A DNA stretch of 64,000 nucleotides from Flavobacterium zepuense (GTDB lineage Bacteria > Bacteroidota > Bacteroidia > Flavobacteriales > Flavobacteriaceae), in NCBI RefSeq assembly GCF_007097145.1, contig NZ_VJVZ01000007.1, positions 1-64,000 on the forward strand, in the 5' to 3' direction. A program made the translations under genes and the position numbers. Shown here in pieces: positions 1 through 8,821 of this stretch (positions are counted from its first letter, which is position 1; the number at the start of each line of letters is the position of its first letter). Under the pieces are notes generated by a model. The model saw nothing but the letters and a program-made list of their open reading frames with translations, made no database searches and was not told the DNA's origin.

Positions 1-1
1 C

Positions 2-100
2 GATAAAAATGGCGACCTGATAACCGCAGGGCCGCCACGTGCGGATGTGGGTGCTACAAATACAAATGCATTTATAGCAATACTCGAATCACATCAGTAG
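2..100 (+). CDS. 3' end of a truncated gene, unknown product
   Basis: An open frame enters from the left edge and stops at TAG, giving 32 C-terminal residues ending in AFIAILESHQ. The start lies outside the window, so no family can be named. It is kept because the frame is open to the edge and a hairpin follows about 90 bp downstream. It could also be a chance open frame. Confidence 0.4.
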   Translation, partial: DKNGDLITAGPPRADVGATNTNAFIAILESHQ

Positions 101-187
101 AAATTTACATAGTTGTACTCGAAATATTTTAAACTTAATAAAGTCTGAGGAGGTATTAAATACTTGTTTATGTAGTATCACTATTAG

Positions 188-223
188 AAAGGACACATCA
201 ATTATAAAATCGATGTGTCCTTG
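188..223. terminator. hairpin, possible terminator
   Basis: An inverted repeat AAGGACACATC...GATGTGTCCTT encloses an AT-rich loop. It lies between the truncated gene on the left and the convergent small gene at 292-585, which suits a terminator. No long T run follows, so the role is uncertain. Confidence 0.35.
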
Positions 224-291
224 TAAAAGCTTCTGGATTGTATTAGAATTATCACTAACAACGGATAGGTATTGCCCTTTCGGTTAAATAG

Positions 292-585
292 CTATGGTTT
301 CCATGATCCTGATGTCTCCCCCAATGTGGCTCCGGCAGGAATTGCAGTTTCAGAAAATCCTGTAGGTGGATTTGTAGTGGTCACACTAACTGTGCAATTG
401 TAGTCGTCATTTTTACACGAGTAATTAGCAGGTGGAACGGTCTGTACATAATTATTACCTATGTGGTAATACGTTACTGTAACCAATTTCTTTTTGGAAA
501 TATCCTCATTGGTTTTAAAGGCACTAAATCCGATTGCAAGAACCGCAACAAGCAGTCCCAAAGCAAATTTGTAAGAATTTTTCAT
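292..585 (-). CDS. small exported protein, DUF6520-like
   Basis: A 97-residue protein. Residues 1-23 form a basic start (MKNSYKF) and a hydrophobic stretch, so it has a signal peptide or an N-terminal anchor. The mature part has two cysteines (SCKNDDYNC) that could form a disulfide, and many Thr, Pro and Gly residues. Size and layout resemble the short DUF6520-type proteins often found in Bacteroidota genomes, usually of unknown role. That assignment is by general resemblance only. No neighbour gives a functional clue. Confidence 0.55.
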   Translation of the reverse strand: MKNSYKFALGLLVAVLAIGFSAFKTNEDISKKKLVTVTYYHIGNNYVQTVPPANYSCKNDDYNCTVSVTTTNPPTGFSETAIPAGATLGETSGSWKP

Positions 586-820
586 AAGCGTATGCTATAA
601 ATTAGTAAAGTTTTTAGCCGGAATGCTCAACCCTTTGTAATATGTATTACGGCGGCATTAGGCGGGTTATTGGTGGATAAACAGGGTATAGACAGGGTGT
701 GATGGTCTATAGGTTACCGTTACTATCCTGGTTAGTAAGTGAATCAGTAGGAATCCCGCAGTCGGGACTTTTATAAGCAGCAGGAATGTATCTTGCCGTT
801 TTCATCATTGTACGGCATCC

Positions 821-1087
821 TCAGATGCCCAACCGATCAGGCGAACCCCGGTACAACTCATGCACGGGCGCACCTTTAAATCTCTGCTTGCTCCATTTAG
901 TCAGGTGGTATTCTTCACAGTAAGGGCATTGGTATACCCGCCGCTGTGCGGCCTTGCCACGCCTGTGTTTGATGCGAAGCCCTGTGACCTTATCCAATAT
1001 GTGCCTCCTGAAATAAAAGATCATTTGTTTGGCTTCCCGGAGCGAAGGCAAAGAACTTTTCCCTGTTGCTTCACATAGCGGATACAT
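821..1087 (-). CDS. small zinc-ribbon-like protein, unknown function
   Basis: An 88-residue basic protein. Near residues 54-65 it has CPYCEEYHLTKW, a CxxC motif followed by a histidine, as in small metal-binding proteins. The N-terminal half is rich in Arg and Lys. Similar short proteins with a CP(Y/F)C...HLT motif are common in Bacteroidota accessory regions, without a known function. The ATG lies 3' of a 21-bp-periodic repeat and downstream of the LytTR regulator gene on the same strand, which suggests but does not prove control by that regulator. Confidence 0.6.
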   Translation of the reverse strand: MYPLCEATGKSSLPSLREAKQMIFYFRRHILDKVTGLRIKHRRGKAAQRRVYQCPYCEEYHLTKWSKQRFKGAPVHELYRGSPDRLGI

Positions 1088-1237
1088 ACCACTGCGTTTT
1101 CGATATTAGGTTATTTATTCTAAAGGAAATAATAAGGCTGTTGGTGTTCAGGTTCAATGACTTAAACACTGTCAGTTGTCGTTTCATAAAATTAGAAACG
1201 AACTTTATCTTTTGCAAACCAGAAATGCCCAAAATGC

Positions 1238-1321
1238 AAAATTTTGTCTATGTGCTGCAAAACTTTGTCTATAGCATACCTAATCATGTCATAAACGTAC
1301 ACGATTATGTCTTTATCTAAC
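1238..1321. repeat. four degenerate 21-bp units, possible LytTR binding sites
   Basis: Four units start at 1238, 1259, 1280 and 1301. Each carries the triplet GTC at the same offset (1246, 1267, 1288, 1309), mostly within TTTGTCTAT or TATGTC. Units 1 and 2 are most alike. A direct repeat at about 21 bp matches the usual geometry of LytTR-type sites. It lies 3' of the LytTR gene and upstream of the zinc-ribbon gene (minus strand). The binding role is inferred. Apart from this repeat, nothing else was seen in the gene-free stretch 1088-1429. Confidence 0.45.
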
Positions 1322-1429
1322 ATAAAAAGATGACTTTTAACAACGTAATTTCTTACATTAAATTTGAAAAAAAACTTGGCAGGTACTTTTGGGCTTTAAG
1401 GCGTACTTTTCTTAATGCCGACACAGGTT

Positions 1430-2263
1430 CTAAATATCAGCAAGGCGCTCACGAAAATCATCGGAATATTTCCTGGTTACTACAAACTCATGCGATAAAG
1501 ATTCGGGAAAAGCAGCCCGATAAGCAGGTTTGATGATGGGGCTATAGCTATCGCGCTTCTCTACATTGATGTAGCCCTTAAGCATATAAAGGTTAACGAG
1601 AAAGGATTGGTTGATCTGGCATATTCCCTGTTTTTTATACTGCCGATTAAGCTGTGCAAGGGAATGATTAGTAGTGTATTCGTTACCGTTTACAGTTCGG
1701 ACTTTGGTAACCCTCACATCCCTGTAGATCAAAAGCACATCCGTCTTAACATGTAGATGAAGGTGCAACCCGTTATGGTCGATGTTCAATATGTCACTGT
1801 TGCTATGATTTGAAGTCTGTTCATGCACGTGTTTTCGAGTCAGCAATCGATAGTGAATGTAGTAATAGGCATTTAGAAGTGCGAGAAGAAAAACTACCCG
1901 CAAGAGGTCACTACTTAAAAAACCCGTGTGGACAATATTTTTCCTAAGGACTAGGAAATAGGCCGTGAAAACGATAACATCAATCAGGGCAGGTATAAAT
2001 ATCCCCAGAAATACCTGGTATGTTATCCGTTGCCAAAAGTTCTTACGCCAGTCAAAACGACCATCAAGATAAACCGTCATTTCGTGAATAATTTTTACGA
2101 TAAGCAATGCGACGCAAAAACTGACGATGAAGGCATACCAAAATAACGGTTTACTTAACGCATGGTGGAGGTCAAATGTACGGCCATAGAATAAAATGAA
2201 CATGGTAGCGCCAAAAGCGGCAAGGATTCGGAAGCTCCTGTTGTGGTATGATATTGTTTCCAT
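1430..2263 (-). CDS. membrane-anchored LytTR-family transcriptional regulator
   Basis: A 277-residue protein. Four hydrophobic segments (about residues 10-28, 40-60, 82-108 and 118-138) form a membrane anchor. A C-terminal LytTR DNA-binding domain covers about residues 160-275, with the typical strands VKTDVLLIYRDVRVTKVRT and the QINQSFLVNLYMLKGY segment. Members lacking a receiver domain are common in Bacteroidota and probably sense a membrane or envelope cue directly. No partner kinase is adjacent. The phased direct repeats just beyond its 3' end are a candidate target. The family call is firm; the signal and the regulon are unknown. Confidence 0.85.
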   Translation of the reverse strand: METISYHNRSFRILAAFGATMFILFYGRTFDLHHALSKPLFWYAFIVSFCVALLIVKIIHEMTVYLDGRFDWRKNFWQRITYQVFLGIFIPALIDVIVFTAYFLVLRKNIVHTGFLSSDLLRVVFLLALLNAYYYIHYRLLTRKHVHEQTSNHSNSDILNIDHNGLHLHLHVKTDVLLIYRDVRVTKVRTVNGNEYTTNHSLAQLNRQYKKQGICQINQSFLVNLYMLKGYINVEKRDSYSPIIKPAYRAAFPESLSHEFVVTRKYSDDFRERLADI

Positions 2264-2463
2264 AGATAAACAAGGGTTAAGGTTAAACCAGTGTCTTTTC
2301 CATAGCGCTTCAAACTACAAAAAGCGTATTTATATTCTTTGCAGCGAGTGAGTTATTCGATAAAGTGTATTGATTTACCTATGAATTTCAGCAGTGTTGC
2401 TTTTTATTAGAGTAGAAGTAGCTTGTTCAATACGCAAGAAGGTTTAGGCGAGTACAAAAAAGT

Positions 2464-2814
2464 TCAATCGCCGTAAGCTAATTTCGATTCGTCATAATTA
2501 ATAAGGTAATAGTTTGCCTCATCCTTTCTTATAATTAATTCATGTGCAAAAAGGGCAATTACTTCAAACCTTATTCTTTTCAGATCACAGTATACACACC
2601 CATCGGCAAAGTAGAATGAGACGGTCACTGAAGTTCCTACAGGTTTCATCGTCGCTTTATTCAATGGAGCCAGCCGATAGGAGATCTTCTTAATTGGTGC
2701 ATCGGGTTCGGAGCCAGTATCGGACAGTGTATGGCACCAATAAAGTTCCTAATCATAGGTGCATAGCACTTTACCAGCCATGACCTGCCTTAGGAGATAT
2801 TCACCCTCTTCCAT
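2464..2814 (-). pseudogene. small unknown gene interrupted by an in-frame amber stop
   Basis: A single reading frame runs from ATG (2812-2814) to the stop at 2464, 117 codons long, but codon 22 is TAG (2749-2751). Before the stop it reads MEEGEYLLRQVMAGKVLCTYD; after it the frame stays open for 94 codons with ordinary composition, including FYFADGCVYCDLKRIRFEV. A TTG within the distal part (2662-2664) could restart a 66-residue product. The length and continuity suggest a recently inactivated gene or a base-call error. The family is not recognised. Confidence 0.5.
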
Positions 2815-2982
2815 CCCTGAAAATACATTAAAGTAACAGTTAATGGAAAAAACTTTTTAAAAAAGCGACTTACGCGTCCTTGTAAGTGGTGACGGTGCTA
2901 TGAGTATCGCAAGGAAAGTAAATATATGGGAGTTTTTTATACCTAAACAAGACCCTAATAATTAGTCTTTGCTTTAGTTTAA

Positions 2983-3375
2983 TCATTTGCTTTTCAGTAA
3001 TTGCTCCAAGTAATTCACTTTTTCTTTTTCCGATTGGAGCAGGCGCTCGTAAAGCTCCACCACTTTATCTAATGGATTAAAGGTACAATTGTGATTGACG
3101 GTTGGCCCATTATGAATGATGGAACCATCATAGTTGTTTTGGGTATTATTAAAAACAGCTTCTTCAGAAAAATTCTTTATGGCCTCGGCGGTAACACCCA
3201 ATGCATTTGCAACCTCTCTAAGTCTGTCGTCCTCTATTTTTTCACTGTTTTCAATAATAGAAACGGCCTGCTGGCTGATGCCTAATGCAGTGGCAAGCGC
3301 TTCCTGTTTCATTCCGCGCAATTCCCTGATATAGCTGATTTTACGGCCTATGTGGTTTCGGGTTGGTGTCTCCAT
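2983..3375 (-). CDS. XRE-family HTH repressor with coiled-coil tail
   Basis: A 130-residue protein. Residues about 9-62 form a Cro/C1-type helix-turn-helix (IRELRGMKQEALATALGI, then QQAVSIIENSE). The last about 30 residues (VVELYERLLQSEKEKVNYLEQLL) are a likely dimerising coiled coil. The middle is rich in Asn (NNTQNNYDGSIIHNGPTVNHN). The layout is typical of small autoregulated repressors of Bacteroidota accessory regions. Four operator-like palindromes start 34 bp upstream of its ATG, pointing to autoregulation and possibly control of the divergent 3885 gene. Confidence 0.85.
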   Translation of the reverse strand: METPTRNHIGRKISYIRELRGMKQEALATALGISQQAVSIIENSEKIEDDRLREVANALGVTAEAIKNFSEEAVFNNTQNNYDGSIIHNGPTVNHNCTFNPLDKVVELYERLLQSEKEKVNYLEQLLKSK

Positions 3376-3408
3376 AAGATAAGGGCTTAGGTTGTATTGC
3401 TAAATTAA

Positions 3409-3486
3409 TTAGTAAAATACAAGCATTTTTTGGTAAAAAACAAGTGATCTCTTGTAAAATACAAGTGGCTACTTGTATTTTACAAG
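3409..3486. promoter_or_regulatory. four tandem operator-like palindromes at 21-bp spacing
   Basis: Four 15-bp sites lie at 3409-3423, 3430-3444, 3451-3465 and 3472-3486. The last two are perfect palindromes, CTTGTA-AAA-TACAAG and CTTGTA-TTT-TACAAG. The first two match the same pattern at 13 and 12 of 15 positions. Centres are exactly 21 bp apart, two helical turns, so all bound dimers would face one side of the DNA. The position just upstream of the XRE gene makes this its probable operator. Confidence 0.7.
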
Positions 3487-3712
3487 CAAGTATATTTTGG
3501 CATTGCTGGCAATCAGCCTTACTTGCAACTACAATTACCAGTCACATTTTAATCGAACCTATTTAACCTGAAATTTGTGGAAGCCATTTACTATAATACC
3601 GATCCCCTTGCCATTGCTGTGAGTAGTGCTTGGTGTCCTGCCCGAAGCCCACCTTTCAAATAGAAAAGACTCAATAAAACAAGATTAATTCCTGTTAACA
3701 AAAACATAAAAA

Positions 3713-3728
3713 TACCCATTAATGGGTA
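3713..3728. promoter_or_regulatory. 16-bp perfect palindrome upstream of the T9SS cargo gene
   Basis: TACCCATTAATGGGTA is a perfect palindrome 156 bp before the ATG of the gene at 3885. It is distinct from the XRE sites. It may be a binding site for an unknown regulator. A degraded look-alike (ATACCTATTAATGGGG) lies near 17525 in the tracrRNA-side intergenic region. The remainder of 3487-3884 holds nothing recognisable. Confidence 0.35.
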
Positions 3729-3884
3729 TATACATCTAAAAATTTGGCACTACTTTTCCTGCGATAAAATCGCCTTTTAACCTCAACCGAAATTAATTCC
3801 TTACAGTAGTGGCATGCCAGGCCACCCGGCATACTTATGCCAAGACATTACCAACTTGTCTAATTTCTAAAACACTTCAATTTT

Positions 3885-5498
3885 ATGAGTAAACTTATTT
3901 TACTATGGATCATGCTATTCATAGTATCCTTTAAATTAAACGCTCAGGACATCCTTTGGGAAAAGTCCTATGGCGGTAAACATGCAGAATACCTGCTGGA
4001 TGCTCAGCCAACGGCTGATTATGGTTTTATCCTCGCGGGAAGTTCTCTTTCCAAAAAGTCCGGTAATAAGACCGAAGACAATAACGGCGACCTGGATTAC
4101 TGGGTCTGGAAAATGAATGAGGCCGGTGATGAAGACTGGCAGAAAACAATAGGCGGTTCAGGCTCAGACCTATTATACAGCATAAGAAACACGCCCGATG
4201 GCGGCTTTATTCTGGCAGGGTCATCCGATTCCCAGGCTGGTGTTCAAAAGAAAGATTCCTGTCGGGGCAAAGAAGATTTCTGGATCATTAAGCTCAATGC
4301 TAAGGGGGGCAATGAATGGGAACGAACTATAGGTGGCCCTGGCCAGGATATTGTTAAAAGCGTTATCCCGACTAAAGATGGCGGCTACATCATCGGAGGG
4401 TCTTCATCATCGGATATTAGCGAAAAAGTTTTAAAGGGATTACCTGATCCTTACGGCAAATGGGAAGAATGCCGAGGCAACCTGGACTATTGGGTTATAA
4501 AATTGGACTCTAAAGGTATTGTTAAATGGCAGAGGACTTTAGGTGGCAGGTATGCCGATGTACTGGAAAGCATCGAACAAACAAAAGATGGGGGCTATAT
4601 CATTGGCGGCCATTCCAATTCGCCTTCCTCAACCGATAAGTCAGAGGAAGGTTATGGCGAGGGCGATTACTGGATTATAAAACTCAATAAAGATGGCGCT
4701 ACCGAGTGGCAAAAAATCTTAGGCGGTGCTGATGATGACCATTTAAGTAGTATCATCCAAACAAAAAACGGAGGTTACATAATTGGTGGCACCTCTGCAT
4801 CGGCTACTTCTGGCAATAAAAAAAGGTCAAACAAAAAGGGTATAGACTTTTGGGTGATCAAGCTGGATGAAACCGGCGAAATAATTTGGGAAGAAACTTA
4901 CAACACCGGCAAGGTGGACATCCTTACTTCGCTCGTTGAAAACGCCGACGGCACGCTGCTTTTAGGGGGCTATGCGCAAAGCGAAGTTATCGGCACCACC
5001 AAGTCCGACAAAAAAGAGATTAACGACTATATCGCTATTAAAATATCCCCTGAAGATGGGGAAGAACTTTGGAAAACGGCTGTGGGCAGTAAAGGTGAAG
5101 ATATCCTAAGAAAACTTATTGAAACCCGAGATGGAGGATATTTGCTTGCAGGAACATCTAAAGGGGAAGTTTCAAGGGACAAAAACACAGGTAAAGGAAG
5201 TAACGATTTTTGGGTGGTTAAGTTGAAAGACAAAGACAAGAAAAAAGAAAAGCGCGAAACCCTGCTTGAAGCTATCCCTAACCCTGCAAGGCAATTTACG
5301 AATGTCATTGTTGGCTTCGAGTTTACCAGCGGAACACTTTCCTTATTTGACCTCTCAGGAAGACAGCTTCAAAGCTTTCCCGTAAACCAGAGAACCATTC
5401 CCTTAGACATGGGCAGTTATCCCGAAGGTATCTACCTGGTAGAAGTAAAGACCGACAAAGGCACCGATTCTGTTAAAGTGATGAAATCCAAGAATTAA
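3885..5498 (+). CDS. secreted repeat protein with T9SS type A sorting domain
   Basis: A 537-residue protein. Residues 1-20 are a signal peptide ending LNAQ. Then follow about seven repeats of 60-70 residues, each with a DYW(V/I)IKL core, a W(Q/E) site, an IGG turn and a DGGYIIGG strand, probably forming a beta-propeller. The last about 80 residues (from EAIPNPARQ through GIYLVEVKTDKG to VKVMKSKN) are a type A type IX secretion signal. The product should cross the outer membrane and be released or anchored. It sits 10 bp ahead of the RHS-type genes and is probably co-transcribed with them. Its role is unknown; it may be an adhesin or a delivery accessory. Confidence 0.85.
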   Translation: MSKLILLWIMLFIVSFKLNAQDILWEKSYGGKHAEYLLDAQPTADYGFILAGSSLSKKSGNKTEDNNGDLDYWVWKMNEAGDEDWQKTIGGSGSDLLYSIRNTPDGGFILAGSSDSQAGVQKKDSCRGKEDFWIIKLNAKGGNEWERTIGGPGQDIVKSVIPTKDGGYIIGGSSSSDISEKVLKGLPDPYGKWEECRGNLDYWVIKLDSKGIVKWQRTLGGRYADVLESIEQTKDGGYIIGGHSNSPSSTDKSEEGYGEGDYWIIKLNKDGATEWQKILGGADDDHLSSIIQTKNGGYIIGGTSASATSGNKKRSNKKGIDFWVIKLDETGEIIWEETYNTGKVDILTSLVENADGTLLLGGYAQSEVIGTTKSDKKEINDYIAIKISPEDGEELWKTAVGSKGEDILRKLIETRDGGYLLAGTSKGEVSRDKNTGKGSNDFWVVKLKDKDKKKEKRETLLEAIPNPARQFTNVIVGFEFTSGTLSLFDLSGRQLQSFPVNQRTIPLDMGSYPEGIYLVEVKTDKGTDSVKVMKSKN

Positions 5499-5508
5499 TT
5501 TGATAGCA

Positions 5509-8500
5509 ATGAATACTAATAAAAAATATTTTGCACTGATGCTGGCCTGTTTTTTCACGCTTGCCATTAATATGAAAGTGCGTGCGCAGAATGATGAGTA
5601 TATCCAGGAGTTTGTTCAGAAAATTATCCCTCCATCCCCAACGGCATTTGAAATATCTACCAGCGGAAATTTGCCTTTAAACGGCAGTTCAGGGGCTTTT
5701 AGTTACAGCGTTCCCCTATACACGGTAAAATCAGGAGACATCGTTTTGCCGATTGCGATTAACTATTTTAGCAATGGTGTGCAGGTTGACCAACTTGCCG
5801 GGATAGTAGGCACAAACTGGTCTTTATCCTGCGGCGGGTTGATTTCAAGGGTCATGAAAGATTTTCCCGATGAAGCCGGAACAAGATATTATCCCGAGGG
5901 TATTGACCCAGGTGATCCTTATCACGAAACGATGTTAAAAAACCTTGCCCGAAGATCATCCTTTGATGGTGAACAGGATTGGTTTTCATTCAATGTGAAT
6001 GGTATTTCGGGAAGTTTCTATTTTGATGAAAGCCTGACTTTACATTTACTTAGTGATGCCAATGTGAATATAACTTATGAACTTGTCACTACGCCGTATA
6101 TCCGACTTAAGAAATTTACTTTGCTCGATGATAAAGGATACAAATATATTTTTGGCGATAGTGACACTTATATCGAACGTAACACCGGTCTTTCAGAGTG
6201 CTCTACAGAAAATTACACCTATGATTCTTCATGGTTACTAAAGGAAATTATTTCCCCAAAGAACAATTCGGTAACATTTACCTATTCAGATAATACCTTT
6301 ACCTATAATACAAGTTATTCCAGCAGTACTACCTACAAAGGAATCTGTCCACATCCTGATACTGTGCTAGGGAACCCTCAGGTTACTACCTGTCTAAATG
6401 GGAATCAAATGCAATCTAAGGTTATATCCGCTATTAATTTCAAAAACAACAGTGTCGTCTTTGATTACAATTTACAACGACAGGATGGCGGCGGGAAGTC
6501 TTTAAAAGAAATTAAAGTATTGGCCGGTACTACATTGATTAAAGATATAGATTTCACATATACCACCCCTGGGCCTTTAACAGTTCCTGGCAATCCCTTT
6601 TTGGGAGATGGCACCATTTACTACAGGACATTCCTGAAAGATATTATAATGAAGGGAAATGCCCAGTCAAACGAACCAGAAAAGTATGCATTTGAATATT
6701 ACAATGAGAGCCTTTTGCCCATCCGCTTAAGTTATTCAAAAGATAAATTTGGCTTTCATAATGGAAGCAACAATACCACTGCATACAGTTCAACCTTACT
6801 AACGTCCGAGGTAGGTCAATACCTGAACGCCAATATAGCAACAGCTAACAAAGAAGTGAATCCTAACGTTGTACATTATGGGATGATCAAAAAAATCATA
6901 TACCCAACTAAGGGATATACTGAAGTTACCTATGAGGCCAATGCAGATACCCGATTAGTTTCAACCACCACTACCACGCCTGTAGTGCTCAATATTAATA
7001 AATCATGGTGCAACGGTACGGTAGTCACCCAGTCACACCAATGGGTATCAGACGGAACACCGCTTAAGATCCAGGCTGCTATCAATGCCCAGGGAACGAC
7101 TTGTACTACGGGATCTTACAATATCAAAGTATTAAAAGACAACGTACAGTTTTTCAATGTTGACTCCCCTTACGGAACTGCTTACACTACAAACACAGCT
7201 TTATCATGTACTTCAGGATTTAATAACTATGCTCCGATTTGTACAACAGCCGGGAGTACCTACAAGATCATTCTAACACTTACAACAGGAGCAGCATACG
7301 GGCAGATGACCATTGATTTCAGCCAGCCGGTAACAACTACCACCGAGCAGGTATTTTATGCAGGAGGTGCAAGGGTTAAAAGTATAGTCGATATGAGTGA
7401 AGGCCAAGCATTTAACAAAAGATCATTTTACTATAACAAGCTATCCGACTACCTGACCTATAGCTCTACAGGATCTAAGAATACGGCTATGCTTCATTTC
7501 GTCGAACCTCAATTCTATAAGCCAGTAAGTACGTATACTACCACTTGCAATATAGATATGGGTGGCGGAGCCTATGTGGAAACAGCATTTAATAACGCTT
7601 TGAGATTTTCAATAAATTCTGGTCAAACGTATTCATTAACAAGGCAGCCTATTGGATATGCTGCAATAACCGAAGTATTAGAAAAAGATGGATTGAATTA
7701 CGGAGCAATCGAAAAAGTGTTTATAAATAATCCAGACACGCCGGGACAAACAATTATAGGTTCGGACATTTTTGATTCGCCTGCGTCAAATTATGGGGAT
7801 TACTCAAAAGATAAGTTAGCAGAGGAGACCGTGTATGATGCGCTTAATGTTATAAAAACAAAGAAAACCTACCATTATACACTGTTGTCTGACAACTTTA
7901 TTATGAGCACTATAGTTAGAAAAAACTTCGCATCGCCCGGTGAACCTGACTTTGTTGGTGGCGTAGGATATCCCGTCCCTCATTTTAGCAATTTCTCTAT
8001 ATGGATTTACAGGAACCACTACGGTGTTATGAAACTTGACGAGATTACAGAACAAAATTATTTTAACGGCGAAGTGGTTCAAAAAACCTCATCCAAATCT
8101 TATAGCGGCCAGCCTTATTACAAGCTATTATCCGAAAGTTCAACAAACTCCGTAGGTCAATCTACGCAAACTACTTATAAATATGCGCAGGATTTAGTTG
8201 GGACCGAGCAATCACCCTACATGCAACAATTAGTTACTGCCTACAGGATATCAGAGCCGGTAATCGTCAAAACATACGTTAACGGTTCTAAAATTGCAGA
8301 AAAGCACTTCAAGTACGAAAGTTCTGCCAATACCGGAAATCTCCTGTTGCCTATAGAAGTGCATACAAACAAGGGGGTATCTGATATTGCGATAAGTAGC
8401 GCGACAGACCGAAAACTATCATTTACAAAATATGATACCAATGGCAATTTGCTGGAATACAAAATGGAAGACGGTGTGCCAGTAAGCATAATTTGGGGCT

Positions 8501-8811
8501 ATAATGCGGAATATCCCATAGCTAAGATCGAAAACGCCTTGTATAGCCAGGCTTCTGCTTATGTTTCCGCACTTCAAACCGCTAGTAACAATGGCACCCT
8601 TGCTCCCGCGTCTTTCTCAGGACTACGTAACGCGCTGCCAAATGCAATGGTTAATACTTTTACCTATAAGCCTTTACTGGGCATGGCGAGCCAAACCGAT
8701 ATCAAAGGGGATACAACTACATTCCACTACGATGATAACGGTAACCTGAAATTTGTTAAAGATAAGTACAACAATCTTTTAGCTGAAAGCACCTTTCACT
8801 TTAAGCCATAA
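5509..8811 (+). CDS. large exported YD-repeat (RHS-like) protein
   Basis: 1100 residues from the ATG at 5509; a TTG three codons earlier would also fit but is less likely. A signal peptide (to about residue 27, ending RAQ) precedes an N-terminal module containing SGAFSYSVPLYTVKSGDI and LPIAINYFSNGVQVDQ, which is typical of the first protein of paired Bacteroidota RHS loci. Late segments show YD-repeat character (KYDTNGNLLEYKM, FHYDDNGNLKFV). It ends in a simple DDNGNL repeat, without a toxin tip. The next gene, the RHS core protein, begins 10 bp downstream. The two probably assemble or act together as a shell and cargo pair; that is inferred. Confidence 0.8.
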   Translation: MNTNKKYFALMLACFFTLAINMKVRAQNDEYIQEFVQKIIPPSPTAFEISTSGNLPLNGSSGAFSYSVPLYTVKSGDIVLPIAINYFSNGVQVDQLAGIVGTNWSLSCGGLISRVMKDFPDEAGTRYYPEGIDPGDPYHETMLKNLARRSSFDGEQDWFSFNVNGISGSFYFDESLTLHLLSDANVNITYELVTTPYIRLKKFTLLDDKGYKYIFGDSDTYIERNTGLSECSTENYTYDSSWLLKEIISPKNNSVTFTYSDNTFTYNTSYSSSTTYKGICPHPDTVLGNPQVTTCLNGNQMQSKVISAINFKNNSVVFDYNLQRQDGGGKSLKEIKVLAGTTLIKDIDFTYTTPGPLTVPGNPFLGDGTIYYRTFLKDIIMKGNAQSNEPEKYAFEYYNESLLPIRLSYSKDKFGFHNGSNNTTAYSSTLLTSEVGQYLNANIATANKEVNPNVVHYGMIKKIIYPTKGYTEVTYEANADTRLVSTTTTTPVVLNINKSWCNGTVVTQSHQWVSDGTPLKIQAAINAQGTTCTTGSYNIKVLKDNVQFFNVDSPYGTAYTTNTALSCTSGFNNYAPICTTAGSTYKIILTLTTGAAYGQMTIDFSQPVTTTTEQVFYAGGARVKSIVDMSEGQAFNKRSFYYNKLSDYLTYSSTGSKNTAMLHFVEPQFYKPVSTYTTTCNIDMGGGAYVETAFNNALRFSINSGQTYSLTRQPIGYAAITEVLEKDGLNYGAIEKVFINNPDTPGQTIIGSDIFDSPASNYGDYSKDKLAEETVYDALNVIKTKKTYHYTLLSDNFIMSTIVRKNFASPGEPDFVGGVGYPVPHFSNFSIWIYRNHYGVMKLDEITEQNYFNGEVVQKTSSKSYSGQPYYKLLSESSTNSVGQSTQTTYKYAQDLVGTEQSPYMQQLVTAYRISEPVIVKTYVNGSKIAEKHFKYESSANTGNLLLPIEVHTNKGVSDIAISSATDRKLSFTKYDTNGNLLEYKMEDGVPVSIIWGYNAEYPIAKIENALYSQASAYVSALQTASNNGTLAPASFSGLRNALPNAMVNTFTYKPLLGMASQTDIKGDTTTFHYDDNGNLKFVKDKYNNLLAESTFHFKP

Positions 8812-8821
8812 AACATTACAG

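Noticed and set aside
1066..1533. Two plus-strand frames of 84 and 67 codons
   Set aside because: No recognisable composition or motif; one overlaps the LytTR gene antisense, and the other spans the phased repeats.
2749..2751. Amber codon read as an unusual amino acid
   Set aside because: No sign of pyrrolysine or suppressor genes; a mutation or sequencing error is simpler.
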